Shown: one piece after another, positions 1 through 8,887 of the stretch | Layout of the letters: the number at the start of each line of letters is the position of its first letter | Numbering within the stretch: position 1 is the first letter of the stretch | Assembly: GCF_049639735.1 (NCBI RefSeq) | Contig: NZ_JBEVVA010000003.1 | Span: 1,426,001 to 1,490,000, forward strand | DNA: 64,000 nt | Reading direction: 5' to 3' | Source of the DNA: Elusimicrobium simillimum | Lineage (GTDB): Bacteria; Elusimicrobiota; Elusimicrobia; Elusimicrobiales; Elusimicrobiaceae | The notes under the pieces: generated by a model | Seen by the model: the letters and a program-made list of their open reading frames with translations, nothing else | Told to the model about the DNA's origin: nothing | Database searches by the model: none | Translations under genes and position numbers: made by a program

Positions 1-350
1 AGTTTAGCCCTGAAGAACTGGATATATTTCTAAATATGGACGCCGCCAATATAAAAAAGAATATAAAAATGGACGATACCACCGGTAAAAACCTACAGGC
101 TGATAAAGAAAAGTTAACCCGCCTGGCAAGCGGCGGGACCAACGTGCTGGCCAATACTGAAATTGAACATATATTTAATATATCAAGCCGCCTGGGCGTA
201 CTGGCTAAAGAAATTATATACCGTGATAAAATAAAAGATAAAAAAACACTTACAGACACCACCGCCGCCCTGCTAAAAGAACTGGACGACTGGGTGGACA
301 TATACCAAGATGAGATTGTTAACCACCACAGTTTTAAACTTGTAGACTAA
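1..350 (+). CDS. 3' end of an unrecognised protein (partial)
   Basis: The reading frame is open to the left edge of the window (in frame from base 3), and no ribosome binding site precedes the first ATG at 36. The real start therefore probably lies outside the window. The visible 115 residues are charged and predicted helical, with no signal peptide, membrane segment or motif I recognise. The C-terminal half (from about residue 55) looks like a helical bundle rich in Leu, Asp and Lys. The gene ends at 350 just before a strong hairpin. No function can be assigned. Confidence 0.6.
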   Translation, partial: FSPEELDIFLNMDAANIKKNIKMDDTTGKNLQADKEKLTRLASGGTNVLANTEIEHIFNISSRLGVLAKEIIYRDKIKDKKTLTDTTAALLKELDDWVDIYQDEIVNHHSFKLVD

Positions 351-353
351 CGC

Positions 354-379
354 CCGCCCCCGCAAAAATACGGGGGCGG
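354..379 (+). terminator. Hairpin terminator between convergent genes
   Basis: A perfect 9-bp G+C stem (354-362 with 371-379) encloses an 8-base A-rich loop. It sits 3 bases after the stop of the first gene and 24 bases before the end of the convergent EFR1 gene. The tail is A/T-rich, not a pure T run, so it may serve both strands. Confidence 0.7.
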
Positions 380-402
380 ATTTAATTACATGTAAATTGA
401 CT

Positions 403-1164
403 TCAGTTATTAGCGTCTATAATCTCTTTAAGATTAATATTTTCGTTTTTAAAACGTCCGCGGGCGGGGTCTTTTTCCACTGGCAACTCTATAGCGTGCT
501 GCGGGCACAAATTTATACACGCCAGGCAAAACTCGCAGTGGTTAGAGTATATGGGCTTGCCGCCCTCGGGCACACATATATTGTCTTTAGGGCACACTTT
601 TACGCATGTTTTGCAGCTGTTACACTTGTCCGTTACATAAAAATCTTTAACAAGCGAGGAGGACGGCTTAAACCCCAAATACGTGTGCACGGCAAAAGAA
701 AACAGTTTGTCACCCAGGCCGCCTTTTCTTATATAATTTTTCCCGGCTTTTATATCGTCCAAAATTCTGGCAAGGTTTGCAGGTATATGTTTATCTTCCG
801 CCTTTTGTTTAGCTATGTCGAACATGGGAAGGTAATTGTCCACCATTAAAATACCGTCGCAGTAATTAATATTTACATTGTTTTTAGCGGCAAAATCTTT
901 AAACCACCCGGCGGAGTCGCCAAAAGTGTTGCCATATGTCATAACAGTAAAAATATAGGGGCTTTTTAACGTGGCGCGCGCTATAAATTCCCGCACTAAA
1001 TACGGCGCCGCCAACCCGTAACACGGAAATACCAGGCCTATAACATCATCTTCAAACACAAGCTCATTGCTTTTTAAAAGTTGTGGTATGGAGTAAAGCT
1101 CCCCCCCAAACTGTTTGGCTATATAAAGACTGTTGCCCGTGGCGGTAAAATAAAATATTTTCAT
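403..1164 (-). CDS. EFR1-type flavodoxin/ferredoxin fusion protein
   Basis: The 253-residue protein joins an N-terminal flavodoxin-like domain to a C-terminal double [4Fe-4S] ferredoxin domain. The FMN phosphate-binding motif is TATGNSLYIAK near the start. The iron-sulfur ligands are CNSCKTCVKVCP and CEFCLACINLCP. This is the layout of the EFR1 ferrodoxin family of anaerobes, thought to carry low-potential electrons in the cytoplasm; the partner is unknown. A longer frame opens at 1203, but the ATG at 1164 has a run of seven G just upstream as ribosome binding site, so I start there. A small TGTAC-ATT-GTACA palindrome at 1181-1193 lies in its leader and may be an operator. Confidence 0.85.
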   Translation of the reverse strand: MKIFYFTATGNSLYIAKQFGGELYSIPQLLKSNELVFEDDVIGLVFPCYGLAAPYLVREFIARATLKSPYIFTVMTYGNTFGDSAGWFKDFAAKNNVNINYCDGILMVDNYLPMFDIAKQKAEDKHIPANLARILDDIKAGKNYIRKGGLGDKLFSFAVHTYLGFKPSSSLVKDFYVTDKCNSCKTCVKVCPKDNICVPEGGKPIYSNHCEFCLACINLCPQHAIELPVEKDPARGRFKNENINLKEIIDANN

Positions 1165-1194
1165 ATCCCCCCCTTTTAAGTGTACATTGTACAA

Positions 1195-1224
1195 TAAAAA
1201 CACCCCCGTATAATACCGGGGGTG
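1195..1224 (-). terminator. Terminator of the kinase operon
   Basis: An 8-bp stem CACCCCCG/CGGGGGTG (1201-1224) is followed on the minus strand by TTTTTATT. It lies 18 bases beyond the kinase stop codon, so it should separate that operon from the downstream EFR1 gene. Confidence 0.75.
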
Positions 1225-1242
1225 CGAACATATTAAAAACGC

Positions 1243-4200
1243 CTATTTTTTAAATTTATCTAATAAAGCCGGGTTTTGGACAATTGCGTTTATTGCGTTT
1301 ATAGTTTTATCATAAGCTTCTTTAAACGCTTTTATCTGGTCGCCGTTGATATCAGGCATAATACCCTGCTTTAACTGCGCGTCAAAGTTAACGGAAAATT
1401 CGTTAAGAAGGTCAAGACTAAGGTTAGCGCTTACGCCTTTTACCGTATGTGCTTTTAACGCGGCGGTATTTACGTCCTTACGTTCAACCGCGGCCAAAAA
1501 TTCCGGCACTAAACCGTTGTCAACAAAACTGCTAAGTAAACGCACATAAAGCTTGGTGTTATTATTAAGTATTTTTAACCCTTCGGCAGCGTTAACTCCG
1601 GTTAAATCAGCGTTTTCATTTGTCATTTGTTTACCTTCCTCGTCTTTATTAATTGATTGCGGGCCAGTATCCTCCACCTTTGCGCCTAAATAAGAGTTAA
1701 GTGTTTCAAACAGCTTATTTTCGTCGATAGGCTTGGTAAGGTGCCCGTTCATGCCAGCGTTAAGCGCGGCGTCTATATCTTCCTTAAAAGCGTTAGCGGT
1801 TAAAGCTATTATGGGTATATCTTTAGCGCGCGCTTCGTCCAGCCCGCGTATTACCCTGGTAGCGGTGTAACCGTCCATCTTAGGCATCTGCACGTCCATA
1901 AGTATAAGGTCAAAGGCGTAAGGGTCTTTCTTAAACATATCAACGGCCTCCTGGCCGTCTTCCGCCATGGCAACCTTAACTTTGCTGCTTTCTAAAATAT
2001 TGGCTAAAATCTCACGGTTAATTTCCATATCCTCAACAACAAGAACGCTCTTGAAGTTAAAGTTATATTTCTTCTCTTTTACCGTTTTTTTAGTTACGCT
2101 GTTACCGCCCACAATCTCATTAATTGTATTAATAATTGTAGAAGGGAACACAGGTTTAGAGAGAAACTTACTTATGCCCGCTCTTCTGGCGGCCGTCTCT
2201 ATTTTGTCCATCTCATACATAGACATCATGATAACCACAGAGTTATCGTCACGTATTTGTTTAATTTTTTTAGTTGTTTCCAGCCCGTCCAAACCTTCCA
2301 TTTTAAGGTCCATAAAGATTATATTAAACGGTTTTTGGTCTTTTATGGCCTGCTCTACCTTAATTAAAGCTTTTTCCCCGCTGTCGGCCGTCTGGCACGG
2401 CAGGTTATGCGCGCCAAGAATATTTTCCATATATTCAAGTATTTCGTGAGAGTCGTCCACCACAAGTATATTTATCTTGCGCCTGTCCTGCTTGGATATA
2501 ATATCGCCCACATGGTCGCTGCCGTCGCCAACTACCTTAATAAAGACATTAAATTTAAACTCGCTTCCCACGCCATAGTCACTTACTACGCCTATTTCAC
2601 CATTCATCATGTGAACAATTCTCTTAGAAATAGCCAAACCAAGCCCTGTGCCGCCGTAACGCTTGGTAATGCTGCTGTCGGCCTGTTCAAACGCGCGGAA
2701 GAGATTTTTAAGCTGGTCTTTTGTAAGACCTATACCAGTGTCCGAAACAGAAAATTCCAGTTCAACAGTATCGCTTTCACGCCCTTTGGCGGTCACGGCC
2801 AGCTGTACGTTACCGCTGTCAGGAGTGAATTTAACCGCGTTAGAAAGCAAATTCATAAGAACCTGCGCAAGGCGCGTAGAATCGCCAAACAGTGTGCGCG
2901 GAACATTGTTATCTATTTTTACAAAAAGCTCCTGGTGTTTTTCATCAGACTTAACCGATACTACGCTGATAAGGTCAACCAATGTCTTTTCCAGGTCAAA
3001 TTCTTCGTTATAAAGCTCAAACTTGCCGGAATCAATCTTGGACAGGTCTAATATTGTGTTAATAATATCAAGCAAATGGTCCGACGAGGTTTCCACTTTC
3101 CCCAAAAACTCCCTGATTTTGGACACATCGTTAGAAGCCTTGGCAATTTTTGTCATACCTATAATAGCGTTCATAGGGGTGCGGATTTCGTGGCTCATGT
3201 TAGAGAGAAACTGGCTTTTTGCCTTATTCGCTTCCTCCGCCGCTTCTTTGGCTTCTATAATATCCTTTTCCATCTTATGGCGCGCGGTAACGTCCATAGT
3301 CATGCCCACCGTGCGGCTGAGTTTGCCGTCTTCGTATAAGGTGTGGCCAAAAACGTCAACGTATTTATAAGAGCCGTCGGCCTGGCGTATCCTAAACTCT
3401 CTGCTGGCCAAATTGTCAGGTATTGGCATACCGTATCTTAAAGAATCCAGCCAAATATCTATGCCATTGCCGTCCATTGTGTTTTCAATCATCTCCACAA
3501 GGTCGTCAAAAGATACAGTGCTTATCTCTTTAGGCAGGCCGTACAATTCGCCCGCCATAGAGTCATAATTAACCTTACGGTTAATATAATCAAATTCCCA
3601 TACGCCGGCCTGGGAGCTTCTAAGCGCGGCTTCTAAACGGTTTTTAACCTCTCTTAATTCTTCTTCTAATTCAAAACGGTCTGTAACATCCATAGACATA
3701 CCCACGGCGCCCACCTGTTTACCGTTTTTTATAACAGGGTGGCCGTAGGAATTAACATAAGTAATAGTACCGTCCAGGTGTTTAACCTTTTTAAACTCGT
3801 GCGACAAAGAGTCCACCGTCAGCTTTTTAGAAGTTAAAGAATTAAGAAAATGCCTGCCTTTATCGTCGGCTAATATTTCTTGAAATATGCCGTAGGCCTC
3901 TTCAAGCGGCATGATATTGCGGGTATAGTCCAAATCAAATATACGCGCGGAGTCAGCGTCATACTTAATAGTATTATCCTCAAAATTAATTTCCCATACG
4001 CCCGCTTTAGAGCTGTTTAAAGCTATTTCCAAACGTTCCTTAGTCTCGGCCACTTCATGTTGCGCGCGCTTTTGCGCGGTAATATCATTTAAAATTGTAC
4101 CTACGCCTATAGAACGCCCTTTTTCATCTTTAACCGGGAAAACGTGCTGTAAAACATTAACAATAGTGCCGTCTTTCTTTATAACGTCGTTTTCAAAACT

Positions 4201-5769
4201 TATAGGAACCTGTGTTTGCCCAACCTTCTTAACGGCTTCCATTACTTTTTGGGCGTTATCTTTAGAATGCGCCACAAAAGCGGTAAGCGTACTTAAAGAC
4301 TCTTCCCCCGGCTCGTACCCCATAATATGGAAAGCGGCGTCGTTCATATATATATTATTGCCGTCTAAATCCATGGATATAATAGCGTTAATGCTGGACG
4401 TGCTGATTGCGGACTGTATTTGCAATTGTCTTTTGGCGCTGTTGCTTTCGGTTATATCTTCTATCACAGTTGCCAGTGCGTACACTTTGCCGGCCTCGTC
4501 TTTAAGAGATATTATACGGTGCAAGGTTTCAATAAGTTTGCCGTCCGCGCGCAATATCTCGGTTTCACCCTCCCAAAAACCTTCTTTTATTGCGGTAGGG
4601 CGCCCAACCTCATCCAGCAGTTTAAGCCAGCGCGACGGTGTAATTTGCTCGCGCGGTAAAGGTTTGTCCGCGGGGTAGCCTGTCATTTTATACGCGGCGG
4701 GGTTGGAATACATAACATTTTTGTCTAAATCTGTAACAGCTATAAAGCTGTTGTTGTTTTCAATAATAGCTATTTGCATAAGCATCTGCTTTTCAATAGC
4801 TTTTCTTTCGGTAATATCAATATAGGTTTCTATAATGCCTTTTACGCCATCGGAAAACTTGATGGGCGACAGGTAACACTCAAACCATTTGTCTAATTCT
4901 TTACTGTATACGGTATATTTGTTTATATCGTGCGGGCAGCTCATGCAAATATAATCATATTCAGGCTTTGTATTCCATATCGCCTGCCACGGCGCGGCGG
5001 CCAGGGCGCCCAAGTCCTCTTTAAGCCTTTCGTTAGAATAAAGTATATTTTTTGTTTTCTGCTCTATTACCCTTATACCCACACCTGTTCTGTTAAGCAG
5101 GTTATACATTTGCTCCCGGTCTTTTTGTAAGGCGGCCATCATAGGGCCCACAACAAATGATATGCCAAAAAACAGCACCAAAAGCCCCATAATAAAAAGT
5201 ACAAAAGCCGCTAAAGAAGAAAAAGTAAAAATATCTTTAAGAGAAACAATGTCTCTGGCGCCAAACCACCGCCCTTCAAACTCAAAAACGGAAATAGACG
5301 TTATGTCCAATTCCCCCATTCTGCCAACGTGAAAAAAGGTGTACGGCTTACCGCTTGCCTTAGCTTTTTTAGCGGCGTTAAAAACATTATCTTTTAAAAT
5401 ATTATACGGGGGTTTTTTTAAAAATTCACTGTCGGAGGAATAGATGATCCGCGCCTGGGAATCCTCAAGAATAAAGAACATTGTTTTTGTTCTTTTATCC
5501 ATTTTAGGCACCGGGTAGGCAGCCAAATCTGTTTCTACCTCGGTAAGGGTTTTGGTAAGGTCTTTTGTATCTTTATAAGAGGCGGAAAGCATGCCTTCAA
5601 AGGCTGTGGATTCTGAGAAAATCAGAAAATCCATATACCTTGCGGCCGTGATATATGAATTAGCAAAAGCAGCAAACAATACAATAAGCACGCCTACCGC
5701 CACAGTGCCTATGATCTTTTTAACACCGACTTCCTTTAAAAATGCAGAAAAACTTCTCTGTTGGGTCAT
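1243..5769 (-). CDS. Multi-PAS hybrid sensor histidine kinase with two receivers and Hpt
   Basis: This is a 1508-residue inner-membrane phosphorelay kinase. Order of domains: TM1 (about 18-40), a periplasmic Cache/PAS-like sensor (about 42-180), TM2 (about 180-212), and five PAS domains (about 220-330, 335-450, 455-575, 580-705 and 710-845). Then come HisKA with the SHEIRTPMNAIIG box, the ATPase domain (NLLSNAVKF, SDTGIGL, GGTGLGLAIS), two receivers (phospho-Asp in IIFMDLKM and LILMDVQMPKMDG), and a C-terminal Hpt domain (His in LKAHTVKG). All steps of a His-Asp-His-Asp relay are therefore in one protein. The gene starts 41 bases after the stop of the REC/HD-GYP gene, so the two form an operon and the regulator is the likely output partner. 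The signal sensed is unknown. Confidence 0.9.
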   Translation of the reverse strand: MTQQRSFSAFLKEVGVKKIIGTVAVGVLIVLFAAFANSYITAARYMDFLIFSESTAFEGMLSASYKDTKDLTKTLTEVETDLAAYPVPKMDKRTKTMFFILEDSQARIIYSSDSEFLKKPPYNILKDNVFNAAKKAKASGKPYTFFHVGRMGELDITSISVFEFEGRWFGARDIVSLKDIFTFSSLAAFVLFIMGLLVLFFGISFVVGPMMAALQKDREQMYNLLNRTGVGIRVIEQKTKNILYSNERLKEDLGALAAAPWQAIWNTKPEYDYICMSCPHDINKYTVYSKELDKWFECYLSPIKFSDGVKGIIETYIDITERKAIEKQMLMQIAIIENNNSFIAVTDLDKNVMYSNPAAYKMTGYPADKPLPREQITPSRWLKLLDEVGRPTAIKEGFWEGETEILRADGKLIETLHRIISLKDEAGKVYALATVIEDITESNSAKRQLQIQSAISTSSINAIISMDLDGNNIYMNDAAFHIMGYEPGEESLSTLTAFVAHSKDNAQKVMEAVKKVGQTQVPISFENDVIKKDGTIVNVLQHVFPVKDEKGRSIGVGTILNDITAQKRAQHEVAETKERLEIALNSSKAGVWEINFEDNTIKYDADSARIFDLDYTRNIMPLEEAYGIFQEILADDKGRHFLNSLTSKKLTVDSLSHEFKKVKHLDGTITYVNSYGHPVIKNGKQVGAVGMSMDVTDRFELEEELREVKNRLEAALRSSQAGVWEFDYINRKVNYDSMAGELYGLPKEISTVSFDDLVEMIENTMDGNGIDIWLDSLRYGMPIPDNLASREFRIRQADGSYKYVDVFGHTLYEDGKLSRTVGMTMDVTARHKMEKDIIEAKEAAEEANKAKSQFLSNMSHEIRTPMNAIIGMTKIAKASNDVSKIREFLGKVETSSDHLLDIINTILDLSKIDSGKFELYNEEFDLEKTLVDLISVVSVKSDEKHQELFVKIDNNVPRTLFGDSTRLAQVLMNLLSNAVKFTPDSGNVQLAVTAKGRESDTVELEFSVSDTGIGLTKDQLKNLFRAFEQADSSITKRYGGTGLGLAISKRIVHMMNGEIGVVSDYGVGSEFKFNVFIKVVGDGSDHVGDIISKQDRRKINILVVDDSHEILEYMENILGAHNLPCQTADSGEKALIKVEQAIKDQKPFNIIFMDLKMEGLDGLETTKKIKQIRDDNSVVIMMSMYEMDKIETAARRAGISKFLSKPVFPSTIINTINEIVGGNSVTKKTVKEKKYNFNFKSVLVVEDMEINREILANILESSKVKVAMAEDGQEAVDMFKKDPYAFDLILMDVQMPKMDGYTATRVIRGLDEARAKDIPIIALTANAFKEDIDAALNAGMNGHLTKPIDENKLFETLNSYLGAKVEDTGPQSINKDEEGKQMTNENADLTGVNAAEGLKILNNNTKLYVRLLSSFVDNGLVPEFLAAVERKDVNTAALKAHTVKGVSANLSLDLLNEFSVNFDAQLKQGIMPDINGDQIKAFKEAYDKTINAINAIVQNPALLDKFKK

Positions 5770-5810
5770 AAAGGCATCCTATTGTATTGTTTGCTGCCTG
5801 TAAAGTAAAA

Positions 5811-6869
5811 CTATTTCATCTTAGGGTCTGTTGCTATTTTACGAAACGCTTCCTGGTTCTGTAAGAAAACCTCTACTATCACAGGGTCAAACTGCGTGCC
5901 GGAACCTTTGGTAATAAGGTCTACAGATTGTTCGTGCGAAAAAGCGGGTTTATATACCCTTTCAGTTGTAAGAGCGTCGTAAACGTCCACCACGGCCATA
6001 ACGCGCGCGGCCAAAGGTATATCCGCCCCGGCTTTGCCCTCCGGGTAACCTTTGCCGTCCCAGCGTTCATGGTGGTACAGGCATATTTCACGGCAGGCTT
6101 TTAAGTAAGACTCATCGTGCACACCCTCAATCTGGCTGACAATCTGCCCGCCTATTGTGGTGTGTGTTTTAATAACTTCAAACTCTTCGTCCGTCAGCTT
6201 GCCCGGTTTTAAAAGAATATTGTCCGGTATGCCTATTTTACCCACGTCATGCAGTGCGACGGCTTTGGAAACCGTTTCCATATCAACGCCGGCCATTTCT
6301 TTGTCCAGCTTGCCAGATGCCGCCACCCCTTTAAGCAGGGCCTCGGCCATTAAACGCGTTCTTTTAACGTGCGCGCCGGATTCTACGTGGCGGTATTCAA
6401 TGATAGAGGCTAAAAAGTCTACCATTGTATCACGCATTTCAACAACTTTTTTAACGTTGGCGTTTACCAGTTTTTCAAGGTGTCTTCTGTGCTTTCTAAG
6501 CTCAAGCTGCGCTTCTACGCGGCAAAGCACGCTCTGGGGGTAGAAAGGCTTGGTAATATAGTCAGCGGCGCCGGCTTCAAGGCCTTTAACCTCGTTCTCA
6601 TTACCGCCGGAGGCCGTAATTATTATAACGGGTATTTTGTTTGTATAGCCGCTTCTTGACAGTGTTTCCAACACTTCATAGCCGTCCATTTCAGGCATCA
6701 TTATGTCAAGAAGTATTAAAGACAGGTCATGCGCGTTATGCATAACTTTCTCTATAGCTTCTATACCGTCTTTAGCCTGGATTAACTCATAATCCTTCTG
6801 CAGAATCTCAACTAATATTTCACGGTTTACTTCTATGTCGTCGACGATAAGTATTTTATCTTTTGCCAT
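5811..6869 (-). CDS. RpfG-type response regulator with HD-GYP domain
   Basis: This 352-residue protein has an N-terminal receiver domain (KILIVDDIEVNREIL at 5-19, phospho-Asp in LILLDIMMPEMDG). A helical linker and a C-terminal HD-GYP domain follow (about 145-345). The catalytic signatures HDVGKIGIPD and HHERWDGKGYP are intact. HD-GYP proteins hydrolyse cyclic di-GMP (some also cGAMP), so it probably lowers a cyclic dinucleotide signal on phosphorylation. It is the first gene of an operon with the large hybrid kinase downstream. A good ribosome site (AAGGAAGGG) precedes the ATG. No GGDEF cyclase is visible in the window. Confidence 0.9.
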   Translation of the reverse strand: MAKDKILIVDDIEVNREILVEILQKDYELIQAKDGIEAIEKVMHNAHDLSLILLDIMMPEMDGYEVLETLSRSGYTNKIPVIIITASGGNENEVKGLEAGAADYITKPFYPQSVLCRVEAQLELRKHRRHLEKLVNANVKKVVEMRDTMVDFLASIIEYRHVESGAHVKRTRLMAEALLKGVAASGKLDKEMAGVDMETVSKAVALHDVGKIGIPDNILLKPGKLTDEEFEVIKTHTTIGGQIVSQIEGVHDESYLKACREICLYHHERWDGKGYPEGKAGADIPLAARVMAVVDVYDALTTERVYKPAFSHEQSVDLITKGSGTQFDPVIVEVFLQNQEAFRKIATDPKMK

Positions 6870-7158
6870 ATTCCCTTCCTTATCCTATTGGGGTTTTTTA
6901 TATATAAAATCCGTAACTTATTAAGTACGCCAAACCATTTGCCAATGTAATCATTTATATTAATTCATATTATTAATAATATTGTAGCAAAATTGGAAGA
7001 AAATGAGGGTGGTAGCCAATAATTAAATAATGATAATATAAAGTAATTATTTTTCTATTATTACCGGGCTACGCCCGTTAAAAACAGAAACATGATTTTG
7101 TTATTAAAAAATTATAATATAAATTAAGATGTTTTTCTAGAACATTATGGAGGGTTAT
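6870..7158. promoter_or_regulatory. Divergent promoter region, kinase operon and peroxiredoxin
   Basis: This AT-rich spacer separates the divergent HD-GYP gene and peroxiredoxin gene. On the plus strand a TATAAT box at 7113-7118 lies about 40 bases ahead of the peroxiredoxin ATG; I see no clear -35. A short hairpin (CCGGGC TAC GCCCGT) lies near 7064-7078. Nothing in the stretch looks coding. Confidence 0.45.
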
Positions 7159-7842
7159 ATGGAAAATTGTGAAGCAAAAAATATGCCGCTGCTGGGGGAC
7201 GCTTTCCCACAAATGACAGTACAAACCACCCACGGGGAAAAGAATTTGCCGGGCGACTACGCGGGCAAGTGGTTTATACTCTTCAGCCATCCGTCTGATT
7301 TTACGCCGGTCTGCACTACGGAGTTTGCCGCGTTTGAAAAGCTGGTGCCGGAGTTTAACAAACTTAACTGCGACCTTATAGGCTTAAGCGTTGACCAGGT
7401 ATTTTCACACATAAAGTGGGTGGAATGGATAAAAGACAACTTTAAAGTTGATATAACTTTCCCCATTATAGCCGATACAGGCGCCGTAGCCGCCAAACTG
7501 GGGCTTATACACCCGGGCAAAGGCACAACAACAGTACGCGCCGTATTTATAGTGGACGACAAAGGCATAGTAAGGCTTATTTTATACTACCCGCAGGAAG
7601 TTGGCCGCAATATGGAAGAAATACTGCGCGTATTAAAAGCCCTGCAGGTAACTGACACTTACAAAGTGGCTACCCCGGCCAACTGGCCTAACAATGATAT
7701 TCTTGGCAAAAACCATGTTATCATACCCGCGCCTAAAACGATGGAAGAAATACAAAAGCGCAAAGAAACGGCCAAAGCCCGCGGCTATGAGTACCTTGAC
7801 TGGTGGCTCTGCCACAAAGAGCTGGACGAAAAAGATAAATAA
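7159..7842 (+). CDS. Peroxiredoxin (Prx6/1-Cys-like group)
   Basis: This 227-residue AhpC/TSA-family peroxidase reduces peroxides in the cytoplasm. The peroxidatic cysteine sits in the PxxxTxxC motif SHPSDFTPVCTTEF. The long C-terminal part (PANWPNND, then DYLDWWLCH-like end) is typical of the Prx6 group of archaea and anaerobes. The cysteine in WWLCHK near the end could be a resolving residue, as in archaeal members. An in-frame ATG occurs at 7147, but the GGAGGG at 7149-7154 fits the ATG at 7159, which I prefer. It fits an anaerobe that also has rubrerythrin and a PerR-like regulator. Confidence 0.9.
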   Translation: MENCEAKNMPLLGDAFPQMTVQTTHGEKNLPGDYAGKWFILFSHPSDFTPVCTTEFAAFEKLVPEFNKLNCDLIGLSVDQVFSHIKWVEWIKDNFKVDITFPIIADTGAVAAKLGLIHPGKGTTTVRAVFIVDDKGIVRLILYYPQEVGRNMEEILRVLKALQVTDTYKVATPANWPNNDILGKNHVIIPAPKTMEEIQKRKETAKARGYEYLDWWLCHKELDEKDK

Positions 7843-8200
7843 GTAATTGTTTATTTAACAATAATAAATATCCCCCGGCTATGCCGGGGGGCTGCGGGGC
7901 CGCCCCTCTTCACCGCCAACTACTAAAGGCAGTTTCGCAACTATATAATTTGTTTAATAAATGCCGTTCCATCGCGCGGTGTAGCGCAGATGGTCTAAAG
8001 CACAATGGCGTAGCCAAAATATAAGTGCCGTGCGCGGCAACAACACCTATGTACGCCACGCACACTAAATTGCTTGGGACCCTCACGCTTCGCTGAGGGA
8101 ACGGCAAAAAACAATATCTCTTTTTTAACAACAAATGGACCGCTCATAAGTAGCGCATTACGGAATCATGCGTAAACGTATGAGGTTCAACAGATTACAA
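7843..8200. repeat. Gene-free stretch with a 145-bp palindromic element
   Basis: No convincing gene is present. The arms TGCCGTTCC (7962-7970) and GGAACGGCA (8098-8106) bound a region of small internal hairpins, such as CCCTCA...TGAGGG at about 8080-8099. Part of the left side (about 7978-8003, GTAGCGCAGATGGTCTAAAG) resembles the D-arm half of a tRNA, but no anticodon or T arm folds with it. I treat it as a mobile-repeat remnant of unknown type. Confidence 0.35.
7872..7890 (+). terminator. Hairpin after the peroxiredoxin gene
   Basis: A perfect 8-bp stem CCCCCGGC TAT GCCGGGGG starts 29 bases after the stop codon. There is no T run behind it, so it may act as an RNA 3' end stabiliser rather than a true terminator. 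Confidence 0.5.
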
Positions 8201-8232
8201 AAAAACTCCCCGCAGTTTTGCGGGGAGTTTTT
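8201..8232 (-). terminator. Bidirectional terminator
   Basis: A perfect 13-bp stem (AAAAACTCCCCGC / GCGGGGAGTTTTT) with a 6-base loop has A runs on one side and T runs on the other. It lies 24 bases beyond the stop of the minus-strand exported-protein gene. Confidence 0.85.
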
Positions 8233-8255
8233 ATTTATAAATATTTAGCGGTAAA

Positions 8256-8699
8256 TTATTTTTTGAGCATGATTCTCATGCGCTTGGGCGTCGCCTGTCC
8301 TTTAAACTGGAAAAACACGTCAAGCGTATCCATCTTTTCATTATAATCGCTTTTTTCTTCTACCCAAATTTTAGCTTTAGGAAAGTCTACATATGTATCA
8401 ACAGTTTTTACTTTTAACTCAATAAACCTGTTGTCCGTAGTGACTTTTTGTTTAAATTCAAAAACAGCATAACCTGTGTAATTCACATTCGCGTCGCTGA
8501 AAGGAATTTCAAAGACAATATTTTTTCTAAATTCAAGATGGCGGTTTATTACATTATAAATATATGTAGCGCCGTGCTCATAGTTCTTAGCTTCTGTTGT
8601 TAAATCAAGAACTCTGGTTTTTACTTCTTGGTTTTGGGCGGCGTTTAAAAGAACCGCGCTCATGCATACTAATGCTACTATTGCTATTATCTTCTTCAT
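8256..8699 (-). CDS. Small exported protein of unknown function
   Basis: The 147-residue protein begins with a classical signal peptide (MKKIIAIVALVCMSAVLLNA, cleavage likely after AQN or NAA). The mature part of about 125 residues is rich in alternating hydrophobic and polar residues (for example FIELKVKTVDTYVDF), suggesting a beta-sandwich in the periplasm or at the outer membrane. No cysteines or catalytic motif are seen. The start is supported by GGAGA eight bases upstream. It is monocistronic, bounded by terminators on both sides. The leader is AT-rich and contains an inverted repeat, GACCTAT/ATAGGTC (8783-8789 and 8797-8103 equivalents near 8800). I do not recognise the family. Confidence 0.7.
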   Translation of the reverse strand: MKKIIAIVALVCMSAVLLNAAQNQEVKTRVLDLTTEAKNYEHGATYIYNVINRHLEFRKNIVFEIPFSDANVNYTGYAVFEFKQKVTTDNRFIELKVKTVDTYVDFPKAKIWVEEKSDYNEKMDTLDVFFQFKGQATPKRMRIMLKK

Positions 8700-8848
8700 G
8701 GTTCAGTCTCCATTATTGTTTTAAAATCTTTTTGTACTCTTAAATTTTATATTTATGCAAAAACACTCACAAGGGCCAAAAGACCTATTTTGCCTATAGG
8801 TCCTTTATACTAGACCGCTAAATAGAAATTATTATTTTTTAGACGTAA

Positions 8849-8873
8849 AAAGGCGGCCTTTTCAGACCGCCTT
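8849..8873 (-). terminator. Terminator of the P-type ATPase gene
   Basis: On the minus strand AAGGCGGTC, a short A-rich loop and GGCCGCCTT form a stem followed by TTTTTA. It sits 15 bases after the ATPase stop codon. Confidence 0.8.
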
Positions 8874-8887
8874 AAATTTAGATTTTT

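Noticed and set aside
7978..8020. Possible tRNA gene (D-arm-like GTAGCGCAGATGGTCTAAAG)
   Set aside because: No matching acceptor stem, anticodon arm or T arm could be folded at proper distances; it lies inside a palindromic stretch.
7910..8134. Minus-strand 74-codon frame after the peroxiredoxin
   Set aside because: It lies wholly in the palindromic element and has no ribosome site or recognisable protein pattern.
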